The translations under genes and the position numbers were made by a program. From the NCBI GenBank assembly GCA_017534535.1, contig JAFXVZ010000044.1:62001-126000 (forward strand): 64,000 nucleotides of DNA, in the 5' to 3' direction. The notes beneath the pieces are model-generated. The model did no database searches and was not told where the DNA came from. It was given only the letters and a program-made list of their open reading frames with translations. This DNA is from Bacteroidaceae bacterium. GTDB taxonomy: Bacteria > Bacteroidota > Bacteroidia > Bacteroidales > Bacteroidaceae. Positions 42,647 to 51,527 of this stretch are shown in pieces (within the stretch, counting starts at the first letter, position 1; every line of letters starts with the position of its first letter).

Positions 42647-44497
42647 ATGGCAGAAATGAAAGAAAAGCTTTTCGAGGAGTTCTCTCCGACCACTACCGAA
42701 CAGTGGGTTGAGAAGATTACTACCGACTTGAAGGGCGCTCCATTTGACAAGAAGCTTGTCTGGAGAACAAACGAAGGATTCAATGTGTATCCTTTCTACC
42801 GTCTGGAGAATGTGAAGGATCTGAAGACCATCAACTCTCTTCCAGGCGAGTTTCCTTACCTGAGAGGTAACAAGAAGAAAGACAACACCTGGTTCGTGCG
42901 TCAGGACATCAAGGTTTCTAACCCTGCTGAGGCTAACAAGAAGGCGCTCGATGTGTTGAATCGCGGCGTTGACTCTCTGATGTTCAGCCTCGGACACGCT
43001 GAGGTGGATGAGCAGTTCATCGAAACATTATTGGCTGGTATCCTGCCACAATGTGTTGAGTTGAACTTTGCTTGCTGCATGAAGAAAGCTGAAAACCTGG
43101 CTAAGTTGCTGGTGGCTTACTTCAAGAAAAACAATTGTCCTTTGGCTGACCTGAAGGGATCTATCGACTACGACTTCATTGGCAAGATGATGACTCGTGG
43201 TCACGAACGTCAGGATGCTGTAGCAACAATGAAGGCGCTGATCGAGGCAACTGCTGAGCTGCCACAGTATCAGGTAATCGGCGTAGGTGCTTTCAACCTG
43301 CAGAACGCTGGTTCATTCATCTATCAGGAACTGGGCTATGCTTTGGCTTGGGGTGCTGAATATCTGAACCTGCTGACTGATGCTGGTGTTGCTGCTGAGA
43401 CAGTGAACCAGAAGATGCGCTTTAACCTGGGTGTAAGTCCTAACTACTTCATGGAAATCGCCAAGTTCCGCGCTGCTCGTCTGTTGTGGGCTAACATCAT
43501 GGCTACCTATACTGACAACAAGGAGGCTTGCAAGATTCACATGCATGCTGTTACTTCTACCTATAACCTTAGCGTATTCGATGCTCACATGAACCTGCTG
43601 CGTACACAGACAGAGGCTATGAGTGCTGCTCTGGGTGGCGTAGATTCAATGACCGTTACTCCATTTGACGTTACTTATGAAGAACCTAATGACTTCTCTG
43701 AGCGTCTGGCACGCAATCAGCAGTTGCTGCTGAAGGAAGAGAGCCACATGGGCCGTATCGTTGACGTAGCTGGTGGTTCTTATTATATTGAGAACCTGAC
43801 AGTAGCTATTGCTGAGCAGGCTTGGAAGCTGTTCCTCGCTGTTGAGGAAGACGGTGGCTTCTATGCTCAGGTGAAGGCTGGCAAGGTGCAGGCTGCTGTG
43901 GCAGAAAGCACCAAGACTCGTCATGCTAACGTAGCTAAGCGTAAGGAGATTCTCGTTGGTACCAACCAGTATCCTAACTTTACTGAGGTAAGCAACGGCA
44001 AGAAGCCTGTTACTTGCTGCTGCGGTTGCGGTGAGGGTGAGAAGGAGATTGCTACTTTGAACTTCGACCGTGCTGCTTCTGAATTCGAGGCTCTGCGTCT
44101 GGAAACCGAGGCTGCTGCTAAGCGTCCTATTGCTTTCATGCTGACTATAGGTAACCTGGCTATGCGTCAGGCTCGCGCTCAGTTCTCTTGCAACTTCTTG
44201 GCTACAGCTGGTTACAAGGTGATTGACAACCTGGGCTTCCCAACTGTTGAGGAAGGTGTTGACGCTGCTTTGGCAGCTGACGCTGACATCGTGGTGCTCT
44301 GCTCAAGCGATGATGAATATGCAGAATATGCTGTTCCAGCATTCAAATACCTGAATGGCCGTGCTATGTTTATCGTGGCTGGTGCTCCTGCTTGCATGGA
44401 GGACCTGAAGGCTGAGGGTATCGAGAACTTTATCCATGTTCGTTGCAACGTGCTGGAAACAATGAAGGAATATAATGCTAAATTATTGAAGAAGTAA
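42647..44497 (+). CDS. mutA: Methylmalonyl-CoA mutase, small (beta) subunit
   Basis: Partner of the catalytic subunit MutB in the B12-dependent conversion of succinyl-CoA and methylmalonyl-CoA, on the route from succinate to propionate. The 616-residue protein keeps the mutase barrel (LNFACCMKKAENL; NYFMEIAKFRAARLLWANI) and a C-terminal flavodoxin-like domain, but lacks the cobalamin motif DxHxxG, as expected for this subunit. Odd feature: a Cys cluster CCCGCG at residues 457-461 in the linker between the two domains. It is separated from mutB by six bases. Strongly biased codons suggest high expression. Confidence 0.93.
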   Translation: MAEMKEKLFEEFSPTTTEQWVEKITTDLKGAPFDKKLVWRTNEGFNVYPFYRLENVKDLKTINSLPGEFPYLRGNKKKDNTWFVRQDIKVSNPAEANKKALDVLNRGVDSLMFSLGHAEVDEQFIETLLAGILPQCVELNFACCMKKAENLAKLLVAYFKKNNCPLADLKGSIDYDFIGKMMTRGHERQDAVATMKALIEATAELPQYQVIGVGAFNLQNAGSFIYQELGYALAWGAEYLNLLTDAGVAAETVNQKMRFNLGVSPNYFMEIAKFRAARLLWANIMATYTDNKEACKIHMHAVTSTYNLSVFDAHMNLLRTQTEAMSAALGGVDSMTVTPFDVTYEEPNDFSERLARNQQLLLKEESHMGRIVDVAGGSYYIENLTVAIAEQAWKLFLAVEEDGGFYAQVKAGKVQAAVAESTKTRHANVAKRKEILVGTNQYPNFTEVSNGKKPVTCCCGCGEGEKEIATLNFDRAASEFEALRLETEAAAKRPIAFMLTIGNLAMRQARAQFSCNFLATAGYKVIDNLGFPTVEEGVDAALAADADIVVLCSSDDEYAEYAVPAFKYLNGRAMFIVAGAPACMEDLKAEGIENFIHVRCNVLETMKEYNAKLLKK

Positions 44498-44503
44498 GAC
44501 ATC

Positions 44504-46669
44504 ATGAGAAAAGATTTTAAAAACTTAGATATATATGCAGCACTCGGTCAGGCTACCGATGGTGCTGCTTGGCAGAAGGCCAACGCTGTTACTGCCGACT
44601 GGGAAACCCCAGAGCATATCCATGTAAAACCCGCATATACCAAGGAGGACTTGGAGGGTATGGAACATCTGGACTTTGTGTCTGGTATTCCTCCATTCCT
44701 GCGTGGCCCGTATTCAGCTATGTATCCTCTGCGTCCTTGGACTATCCGTCAGTACGCTGGTTTCTCAACCGCTGAGGAGTCAAATGCTTTCTATCGCCGT
44801 AACTTGGCATCTGGTCAGAAGGGTTTGTCAGTAGCATTCGACCTTCCTACCCATCGTGGTTACGACCCAGATAACGCACGTGTAGTAGGTGATGTGGGTA
44901 AGGCTGGTGTGTCTATCTGCTCATTAGAGAACATGAAGGTGCTGTTCAACGGTATTCCTTTGAACAAGATGTCTGTGTCTATGACCATGAACGGTGGTGT
45001 GTTGCCTATTATGGCATTCTACATCAACGCAGGTCTGGAGCAGGGTGCTAAGCTGGAAGAAATGGCTGGTACTATCCAGAACGATATCTTGAAGGAGTTC
45101 ATGGTGCGTAACACCTATATCTACCCACCTGCATTCTCTATGAAGATTATCGCTGATATCTTTGAATATACTTCACAGAACATGCCTAAGTTTAACTCAA
45201 TCTCTATTTCTGGTTACCACATGCAGGAAGCAGGTGCTACCGCTGATATCGAGTTGGCTTATACTTTGGCTGATGGTATGGACTACCTCCGTACTGGTGT
45301 TAACGCAGGTATTCCTGTGGATGCTTTCGCTCCACGTTTGTCATTCTTCTGGGCTATCGGTATGAACCACTTCATGGAGATTGCCAAGATGCGTGCTGGT
45401 CGTCTGTTGTGGGCTAAGATCGTGAAGAGCTTCGGCGCTACTAATCCTAAGTCATTGGCACTGCGTACTCACTCACAGACTTCTGGTTGGTCACTGACCG
45501 AGCAGGATCCATTCAACAACGTAGGTCGTACATGTATTGAGGCTATGGCTGCTGCATTAGGTCACACTCAGTCTCTGCACACCAACGCTTTGGACGAGGC
45601 TATTGCATTGCCTACCGACTTCTCTGCTCGTATCGCTCGTAATACCCAGATTTATATTCAGGAAGAGACCAATGTCTGCAAGCAGATCGACCCATGGGGC
45701 GGTTCTTACTATGTAGAGTCCCTGACCAATGAGCTGGTGCACAAGGCTTGGGAGCATATTCAGGAAATCGAGAAACTGGGCGGTATGGCTAAGGCTATCG
45801 AGACTGGTCTGCCAAAGATGCGTATCGAAGAGGCTGCTGCTCGTACTCAGGCTCGTATCGACTCTGGTGTTCAGACTATTGTTGGTACCAACAAGTACCG
45901 TCTGGATCACGAAGACCCAATCGACATTCTGGAAATCGATAACACTGCTGTTCGCTTAGAGCAGATTGAGAACCTGAAGAAGCTGCGCGCTAACCGTGAT
46001 GAGGCTGCTTGTCAGGCTGCTTTGGCTGAGATTACTGAATGCGTTCGTGACTTCGCTGAAGGTCGCAAGAGCAAGAACAACCTGTTGGCTTTGGCAGTAA
46101 AGGCAGCTGGCTTGCGTTGTACATTGGGTGAGATTTCAGACGCTTGCGAGACTATCGTAGGTCGTTATAAAGCAGTAATTAGAACTATTTCAGGCGTGTA
46201 TTCATCAGAATCTAAGAATGATAGCGACTTCGAGAAAGCTTGTCGCTTAGCTCAGGAGTTCGCAAAGAAGGAAGGCCGTCAGCCACGTATCATGGTGGCT
46301 AAGATGGGTCAGGACGGTCACGACCGTGGTGCTAAGGTCGTTGCAACTGGTTATGCCGATTGCGGCTTCGATGTGGATATGGGACCATTGTTCCAGACTC
46401 CTGCAGAAGCTGCTCGTGAGGCTGTTGAGAACGACGTTCATGTAGTGGGCGCATCTTCTTTGGCTGCTGGTCACAAGACTTTGATTCCTCAGCTGATTGA
46501 AGAACTGAAGAAGCTGGGTCGCGAGGATATCATCGTCATCGCAGGTGGTGTTATTCCTGCACAGGATTACGACTTCCTCTACAAGGCTGGCGTAAGCGCT
46601 ATCTTCGGTCCTGGTACCTCTGTAGCTAAGGCTGCATGCACCATCCTGGAGATTCTGCTGGAAGATTGA
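44504..46669 (+). CDS. mutB: Methylmalonyl-CoA mutase, large (alpha) subunit
   Basis: Catalytic adenosylcobalamin-dependent subunit. The 721-residue protein has the substrate barrel ([46 protein letters not shown]) and the C-terminal B12 domain with the base-off histidine motif DGHDRGAK near residue 606 and the GG motif in VIAGGVIP. It is very close in length to MutB of other species. A methylmalonyl-CoA epimerase gene, often adjacent in other bacteria, is not next to it. The operon ends with a strong hairpin at 46701-46738. Confidence 0.97.
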   Translation: MRKDFKNLDIYAALGQATDGAAWQKANAVTADWETPEHIHVKPAYTKEDLEGMEHLDFVSGIPPFLRGPYSAMYPLRPWTIRQYAGFSTAEESNAFYRRNLASGQKGLSVAFDLPTHRGYDPDNARVVGDVGKAGVSICSLENMKVLFNGIPLNKMSVSMTMNGGVLPIMAFYINAGLEQGAKLEEMAGTIQNDILKEFMVRNTYIYPPAFSMKIIADIFEYTSQNMPKFNSISISGYHMQEAGATADIELAYTLADGMDYLRTGVNAGIPVDAFAPRLSFFWAIGMNHFMEIAKMRAGRLLWAKIVKSFGATNPKSLALRTHSQTSGWSLTEQDPFNNVGRTCIEAMAAALGHTQSLHTNALDEAIALPTDFSARIARNTQIYIQEETNVCKQIDPWGGSYYVESLTNELVHKAWEHIQEIEKLGGMAKAIETGLPKMRIEEAAARTQARIDSGVQTIVGTNKYRLDHEDPIDILEIDNTAVRLEQIENLKKLRANRDEAACQAALAEITECVRDFAEGRKSKNNLLALAVKAAGLRCTLGEISDACETIVGRYKAVIRTISGVYSSESKNDSDFEKACRLAQEFAKKEGRQPRIMVAKMGQDGHDRGAKVVATGYADCGFDVDMGPLFQTPAEAAREAVENDVHVVGASSLAAGHKTLIPQLIEELKKLGREDIIVIAGGVIPAQDYDFLYKAGVSAIFGPGTSVAKAACTILEILLED

Positions 46670-46700
46670 TTCGGCTATTATGGTTGAAATATGCTAAATT

Positions 46701-46745
46701 GGTGGCTGCTCTCTCTGTTTTAGATGGGAGCAGCCATCTTTACTT
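46701..46745 (+). terminator. Terminator of mutA-mutB
   Basis: GGTGGCTGCTC (46701-46711) pairs with GAGCAGCCATC (46728-46738) with one G-T, followed by TTTACTTT. A possible upstream start of nagA at 46724 lies in the hairpin and is therefore rejected. Confidence 0.75.
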
Positions 46746-46768
46746 TAAACAAATTGTTACAAGAGAAA

Positions 46769-47911
46769 ATGAGCAGGTTGGCAATGGTAAATGCGAAATT
46801 CTATGGTCGGAAGTCTGATGACAGCTTTCTCCACATTGGGGTTATCGTTGAGGGTAACCGCATTGTAGGTGTGTGTAATGAGTCAGAGATTCCCGAGAGC
46901 ATCCAACGTGTCGATATGCAAGGGTACAATGTGGCTCCAGGCTTTATCGACCTGTTGACAAATGGCGCAGGTGGTGGTTCTTTTGGTGTGACTGCAGAGT
47001 TCGCTGATTTGAAGTGCATGGGTGAGACAATGATGCAGGAAGGAACAACGGGTTTTCTGGCTGCAGCTCCAAGCAATACCTTGCCGATGTACCTGAAGAT
47101 GCAGGGAGCATTGCAGAATCATTCTTCAGAGTTACCTGCCAATTTCATAGGCATGCATTTAGAAGGTCCTTTTTTCAGTATGGAATATAGAGGGGCGCAT
47201 CGTGAAGACTGCGTGAGGGATTGCTCTGATGATGAGTTGGATGCTTTATTTGGTCACCCTAACCATTATGTCAGTATGATGTCTGTTTCCCCTGAAAGGA
47301 TTACAAACAAGCAGGTGGAATATCTGGAGGCTAAAGGTATCAGGGTGTCGTTTGCGCATAGTGCTGCAGGCTATGAGGAAACTTTGAGCTTTTTGGAGAA
47401 ACCCCGCCATTCAGTAACTCATTTATATAATGGTATGCCTCCTATGCATCACCGCAGACCTGGTCATATACCAGCTATTTTTCACGCGAAGCCTATGACG
47501 GGTATAATTGTCGATGGCGTTCATGTGGCTTATGAGATGGTAAGGATGGCTTATGAGATTATGCCGGATTCGCTGTATCTCTTTACTGACAGGTTTACGG
47601 AGTGCACGGCTATGAATGTGACTTATGACGCCAACCTCGATTGTTTTAACCGTGCTGTTAATGATGGCAAAAAGGTTCTCTGTGGTTCTGCACTCAGCAT
47701 GATGAAGGCTGTAAGAAACTGCGTAGAGCATGTGGGCATTTCTTTAAAGAAGGCTGTGCAGATGGCCTCCTATTACCCAGCTAAGGTGTTGGGTATTGAT
47801 AAGAATGTAGGTTTGCTGGAGCCTGGCTATATGGCTAATCTTGTGGTATTTGACAACAATTGGCAGGTGCAGCACGTAATGATGAATGGTACTTGGACAT
47901 ACGAAAGATAA
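46769..47911 (+). CDS. nagA: N-acetylglucosamine-6-phosphate deacetylase
   Basis: Metal-dependent amidohydrolase that turns GlcNAc 6-phosphate into glucosamine 6-phosphate and acetate. The 380-residue protein has GFIDLLTNGAGG, the metal-binding MHLEGPFFS, the histidines of SFAHSAAGYEE and THLYNGMPPMHHR, IVDGVHV, and the catalytic aspartate in LFTDRF. Most NagA proteins have TDA here, so TDR is a deviation. I start at ATG 46769, because the frame upstream lies in the mutAB terminator; ATG 46784 is also possible. The phosphatase-peptidase fusion follows after 18 bp. Confidence 0.88.
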   Translation: MSRLAMVNAKFYGRKSDDSFLHIGVIVEGNRIVGVCNESEIPESIQRVDMQGYNVAPGFIDLLTNGAGGGSFGVTAEFADLKCMGETMMQEGTTGFLAAAPSNTLPMYLKMQGALQNHSSELPANFIGMHLEGPFFSMEYRGAHREDCVRDCSDDELDALFGHPNHYVSMMSVSPERITNKQVEYLEAKGIRVSFAHSAAGYEETLSFLEKPRHSVTHLYNGMPPMHHRRPGHIPAIFHAKPMTGIIVDGVHVAYEMVRMAYEIMPDSLYLFTDRFTECTAMNVTYDANLDCFNRAVNDGKKVLCGSALSMMKAVRNCVEHVGISLKKAVQMASYYPAKVLGIDKNVGLLEPGYMANLVVFDNNWQVQHVMMNGTWTYER

Positions 47912-47929
47912 CAACTTAATAATTGTAAT

Positions 47930-50143
47930 ATGATAAAACAACCCGCTAAATCTTTGATGCTGGCCATATTGATGCTAACTCTTTGCATCACTGCAGCATG
48001 GGCACAGAAAGTACAGCCATATTTGGAGACAGACGACCTACCAGATATCCTCTCGTTCCTACCACCGCCTCCTGCAGAAGGCTCTCATTTGTTTGATGCC
48101 GACATAGCAATACATAACTGGGCAAGAGAGCTAAAGCCGAGTGAACGTACTCGCAGGGCTATTTTTGAGGGAACAACCAATGTAGATACGATGGCATTGG
48201 CATTCAGTGGCGCTTTCGGCAAGAAGTTATCGAAGGAAACCACCCCTCAGACCATGTATCTGCTGGAACGGTGCATCCGTACCTTCCGTTTGGCAGCTGC
48301 CAAGCCCAAAAGGGAGTATATGCGCAAACGTCCTTTCGTTTATTTTAATGAGGGTACACTGATTCCTGAGTATGAGGAAGAAGAACGCAACACAGGTTCT
48401 TACCCTTCAGGACACACCTCTCGTGGTTGGGGTATGGCATTGGTATTGGCTCAGCTGAATCCAGAGCGACAGGATACATTGATGTCGTGTGGCTATGAGT
48501 GGGGACAGAGTCGTGTCATTGCCAATTACCATTGGCAGAGTGATGTGGATGCTGCCCGACTGATGACTTCCGCCACCTTTGCACGTCTGCAGGCTTGTGA
48601 GGAATATCGCAAGGACTTGGCAGCAGCATTGGATGAGTTATCTGCTGATAAACCTGTTCGCATGGGCGATGAGCAGTTGCTGAGGGAATGGATCAAAACC
48701 ATTGCATCAGATGAGTTTGGTGGTCGCAAGCCTATGACGCCATACGAGGATAAGACAGTGAGATATTTGGCTGATGAATTGGGTAAGCTGGGCTTGGAGC
48801 CTGCTTTCAATGGCAGCTGGTATCAGCCTTTTGAGATGATTGCCGTGACGGCTAAACCACAGGATAATAAGTTCTCTGTAAAAGGCAAGAGGAAAACCGA
48901 ATTGCGTTATCCCGACGATGTGGTGACTTGGACGGCTCGTGCTACTGATAGGGTGGATTTGCGTAAGGCGGAATATGTGTTCTGTGGGTTTGGTATTCAT
49001 GCTCCTGAGTATGGTTGGGATGATTATGCAGGCATTGATGTGAAGGGCAAGATTGTGATTGCGATGGTGAATGACCCAGGTTATTACGATAGCAAGCTCT
49101 TTAGAGGCAAGAATATGACTTACTATGGTCGATGGTTGTATAAATTTGAGGAGGCTAAACGACAGGGTGCTATCGGTTGTTTGGTTTTACATAACACCGA
49201 GGCGGCAAGTTATGGCTGGCATGTGTGTGTGAATGGTCACATGGAAGATAATCTGGCGCTCTATGACCCAGAAACCCGCAATGCAGATGAACTGGCCGTT
49301 AAGGGTTGGCTGCATGAGGATGGAGCACGTAAGCTTTTCAAGGCTGCTGGTATAGATATGGATAAGGCATTGGCATCAGCCAAGCAGCCTGGATTTAAAT
49401 CATTCTCACTGAAGGTGAAGGGCGATGTCAGGATAGCGGTAAACTATGACATTCAGCAGACGCACAATGTAGGAGGAATCTTGCGGGGCACTGATGATAG
49501 AGGTGAGGTGGTGGTGATGAATGCGCACTGGGATCATTTGGGCATAGGAACCCCTGATGAGCGTGGTGATTCTATTTATAATGGTGCAGCTGATAATGCT
49601 TCGGGTGTAGCAAGTGCTTTGTTGGTAGCCAAGAAGTTCAAGGAACTGCCTCAGGCTCCACGTCGTAGTGTGCTCTTCCTTTTCCCGTCATCTGAGGAGA
49701 GTGGCCTCTTTGGCTCAGAGTATTATTGTACTCATCCAGCTATGTCGATGGACAAGACTGTGGCTTGCTTGAATTTTGAAAGCATCGGACCTGCTGAATT
49801 GACAAGCGATGTAGTTATATTAGGCGGAGGTGAGACTGACCTTGACCAGTATTATGTAGCGGCAGCTGCTGCCCAGGGGAGAACCATCTTTTTTGATGAT
49901 GACAATTCTGATGGCTGGTTCTTCCGTTCTGATCATTATAACTTTGTAAAGAAAGGCGTTCCTGCCGTAGTGGTTGAGAATGGCTTACATCCTGTTGACC
50001 CAGGCCGCCCAAACAAATACCCCATGGCTTCTTGGTATCACAAGCCTTCTGATGAGTATCGCTCGGATTGGGACCTGACAGGTACGATGGCTAATGTCAA
50101 TATGATTTATAGTGTCGGACTTTCGCTTTCGAATGATGACTAA
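47930..50143 (+). CDS. Fusion of class A acid phosphatase (PAP2) and M28 metallopeptidase
   Basis: A secreted 737-residue protein with two enzyme domains. After a signal peptide ending AAWAQ, residues about 30-240 form a class A non-specific acid phosphatase with all three PAP2 motifs: KREYMRKRP (KX6RP), YPSGHT at 158-163, and SRVIANYHWQSD (SRX5HX3D). Residues about 245-737 are an M28 zinc aminopeptidase with a PA-like insert; metal ligands are seen in NAHWDHLG near 532, GAADNASG near 553, SSEESG near 589 and RSDHYNF near 667. Both active sites look intact. It follows nagA by 18 bp. The pairing could release phosphate and amino acids from phosphopeptides, but that is inference. Confidence 0.85.
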   Translation: MIKQPAKSLMLAILMLTLCITAAWAQKVQPYLETDDLPDILSFLPPPPAEGSHLFDADIAIHNWARELKPSERTRRAIFEGTTNVDTMALAFSGAFGKKLSKETTPQTMYLLERCIRTFRLAAAKPKREYMRKRPFVYFNEGTLIPEYEEEERNTGSYPSGHTSRGWGMALVLAQLNPERQDTLMSCGYEWGQSRVIANYHWQSDVDAARLMTSATFARLQACEEYRKDLAAALDELSADKPVRMGDEQLLREWIKTIASDEFGGRKPMTPYEDKTVRYLADELGKLGLEPAFNGSWYQPFEMIAVTAKPQDNKFSVKGKRKTELRYPDDVVTWTARATDRVDLRKAEYVFCGFGIHAPEYGWDDYAGIDVKGKIVIAMVNDPGYYDSKLFRGKNMTYYGRWLYKFEEAKRQGAIGCLVLHNTEAASYGWHVCVNGHMEDNLALYDPETRNADELAVKGWLHEDGARKLFKAAGIDMDKALASAKQPGFKSFSLKVKGDVRIAVNYDIQQTHNVGGILRGTDDRGEVVVMNAHWDHLGIGTPDERGDSIYNGAADNASGVASALLVAKKFKELPQAPRRSVLFLFPSSEESGLFGSEYYCTHPAMSMDKTVACLNFESIGPAELTSDVVILGGGETDLDQYYVAAAAAQGRTIFFDDDNSDGWFFRSDHYNFVKKGVPAVVVENGLHPVDPGRPNKYPMASWYHKPSDEYRSDWDLTGTMANVNMIYSVGLSLSNDD

Positions 50144-50154
50144 AGAACTTGTCG

Positions 50155-50281
50155 CGACAAAATTGCTGGCGAAAAGAGCAAAGGAACAATAACCCCCTTG
50201 TCGGACTTTTCGGAGCAGCGAGAGCAGAGCCAAGCTTGCTTGAGCTATGCCGAGTCGCGACGAAATTGCCGGCGTGAAAAA
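50155..50281. repeat. Imperfect direct repeat downstream of tRNA-Pro
   Basis: GTCGCGACAAAATTGCTGGC (about 50159-50178) recurs as GTCGCGACGAAATTGCCGGC (about 50254-50273), around a stretch rich in GAGCAGAGCC/AAGCTTGCTTGAGC. It lies between the fusion gene end and the tRNA terminator. Confidence 0.7.
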
Positions 50282-50310
50282 GCAGGACCAAAAGTCCTGC
50301 TTTTTTCACG
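50273..50310 (-). terminator. Terminator of the tRNA-Phe/tRNA-Pro transcript
   Basis: CGTGAAAAAGCAGGAC (50273-50288) pairs with GTCCTGCTTTTTTCACG (50294-50310). It directly follows tRNA-Pro on the minus strand and has long T runs on both sides, so it may also end the plus-strand gene. Confidence 0.8.
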
Positions 50311-50383
50311 TCGGAAAGAGGCGACTCGAACGCCCGACCCCTACGTCCCGAACGTAGTGCGCTACCAACTGCGCTACTTTCCG
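50311..50383 (-). tRNA. tRNA-Pro (anticodon CGG)
   Basis: Minus-strand cloverleaf: acceptor CGGAAAG/CTTTCCG, D arm GCGC...GCGC, anticodon stem CTACG/CGTAG with loop TTCGGGA giving CGG, T arm GGGCG TTCGAGT CGCCT, discriminator A. CCA is not encoded. Confidence 0.94.
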
Positions 50384-50401
50384 AGCAATGTAAATAAAAA
50401 G

Positions 50402-50474
50402 TGGTGTCACCAGGAATCGAACCGGGGACACAAGGATTTTCAGTCCTTTGCTCTACCAACTGAGCTATGACACC
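50402..50474 (-). tRNA. tRNA-Phe (anticodon GAA)
   Basis: Minus-strand cloverleaf: acceptor GGTGTCA/TGACACC, D arm GCTC...GAGC, anticodon stem AGGA/TCCT with loop CTGAAAA giving GAA, T arm CCCGG TTCGATT CCTGG. CCA is not encoded. It is upstream of tRNA-Pro in the same transcript. Confidence 0.95.
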
Positions 50475-50508
50475 CGAAGCTTTCTACGCTGTCCGTAAAA
50501 AGCGAGTG

Positions 50509-50539
50509 CAAAGATAAGCAGTTTTTTCCATACAGCAAA
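50509..50539 (-). promoter_or_regulatory. Promoter of the tRNA-Phe/tRNA-Pro operon
   Basis: On the minus strand TTTG (50536-50539), 19 bases, TATCTTTG (50509-50516): a full match to the Bacteroidota consensus. Confidence 0.75.
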
Positions 50540-50547
50540 CGAAAAAA

Positions 50548-50579
50548 TTTGTTTTTATTCAAATTTTACCTTATCTTCG
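50548..50579 (+). promoter_or_regulatory. cvfB promoter
   Basis: TTTG (50548-50551), 20 bases, TATCTTCG (50572-50579), one base off the consensus -7; 16 bases before the start codon. Confidence 0.6.
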
Positions 50580-50595
50580 CTGAAAATTATACACT

Positions 50596-51429
50596 ATGGC
50601 AATAGAACTTGGAAAATTCAATAACCTCGAGATTGTGAAGGAGGTTGATTTCGGACTTTACTTGGATGGAGGCGATGAGGGTGAGATTCTATTACCCTCC
50701 CGTTATGTGCCTTATCAATACGAGATTGGACAGAGATTGGATGTGTTTATCTACCTTGACAACGAGGAACGTCTGGTAGCCACCACTTTGAAGCCTTACG
50801 TGCAGGTGGGTGAGTTCGCTTACCTACAGGTATCATGGGTGAACCAGTATGGTGCTTTCCTCGACTGGGGCTTGATGAAAGATCTGTTCTGTCCTTTCCG
50901 TGAGCAGAGGCGCAAGATGGAGGTGGGCTATAAATACATCATCCATGCCCATGTGGATGAAAGTAGTTTCCGCATCATGGCATCGGCTAAGGTGGAGAAG
51001 TATCTCTCTACTGATATGCCCCCTTATCAGCCCGATGATGAGGTAGATATCCTCATTTGGCAGCATACTAACATGGGCTATAAAGTTATTATCGATAATA
51101 AATATCAGGGTTTGGTCTATGAGAACCAAGTGTTCCGTGCCTTGGAAATTGGTGACAAACTCAAGGGTTTCATCATGCAGGTGCGTGAAGATGGTAAGGT
51201 AGATGTGGCGTTACAACGTTCTGGTCGTCAGCAGACCATTGATTTTGCCGACACCTTATTATCTTATATGGAGCGTAATGGAGGCCGTTGCTATTTGCAT
51301 GACAAGAGCCCAGCCGAAGAAATCTATGAGCGTTTCAAGGTCAGTAAGAAAGTGTTCAAGAAAGCAGTGGGCGACCTTTACAAGCGTCGTCTTATTGAAA
51401 TCACCGACCACGGATTGCTCTTGCTGTGA
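50596..51429 (+). CDS. CvfB-family S1 RNA-binding protein
   Basis: A 277-residue cytoplasmic protein with tandem S1-like RNA-binding domains and a C-terminal winged helix, as in CvfB/YitL. The opening NNLEIVKEVDFGLYLDGG, the central domain KPYVQVGEFAYLQVSWVNQYGAFLDWGL and the later GDKLKGFIMQVREDGKVDVAL match the family; the final YERFKVSKKVFKKAVGDLYKRRLIEI is the winged helix. Family members influence virulence gene or RNA processing in Firmicutes; the role in Bacteroidota is not established. It has its own promoter and is followed by the ROK kinase gene. Confidence 0.9.
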   Translation: MAIELGKFNNLEIVKEVDFGLYLDGGDEGEILLPSRYVPYQYEIGQRLDVFIYLDNEERLVATTLKPYVQVGEFAYLQVSWVNQYGAFLDWGLMKDLFCPFREQRRKMEVGYKYIIHAHVDESSFRIMASAKVEKYLSTDMPPYQPDDEVDILIWQHTNMGYKVIIDNKYQGLVYENQVFRALEIGDKLKGFIMQVREDGKVDVALQRSGRQQTIDFADTLLSYMERNGGRCYLHDKSPAEEIYERFKVSKKVFKKAVGDLYKRRLIEITDHGLLLL

Positions 51430-51456
51430 AAATTGCTAAAAAAATAGGCTATTCTA

Positions 51457-51487
51457 TTGCAAGCTCCATAAACTTTACGTACATTTG
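51457..51487 (+). promoter_or_regulatory. Promoter of the ROK kinase gene
   Basis: TTG (51457-51459), 20 bases, TACATTTG (51480-51487), 40 bases before the start codon. Confidence 0.7.
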
Positions 51488-51527
51488 TGAGCAGAAAATA
51501 ATTTTTTAACTTTAAAATATTAATATC

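Noticed and set aside
42647-44497. mutA as a broken mutB copy
   Set aside because: The missing cobalamin motif is normal for the small subunit, and the frame is intact at 616 residues.
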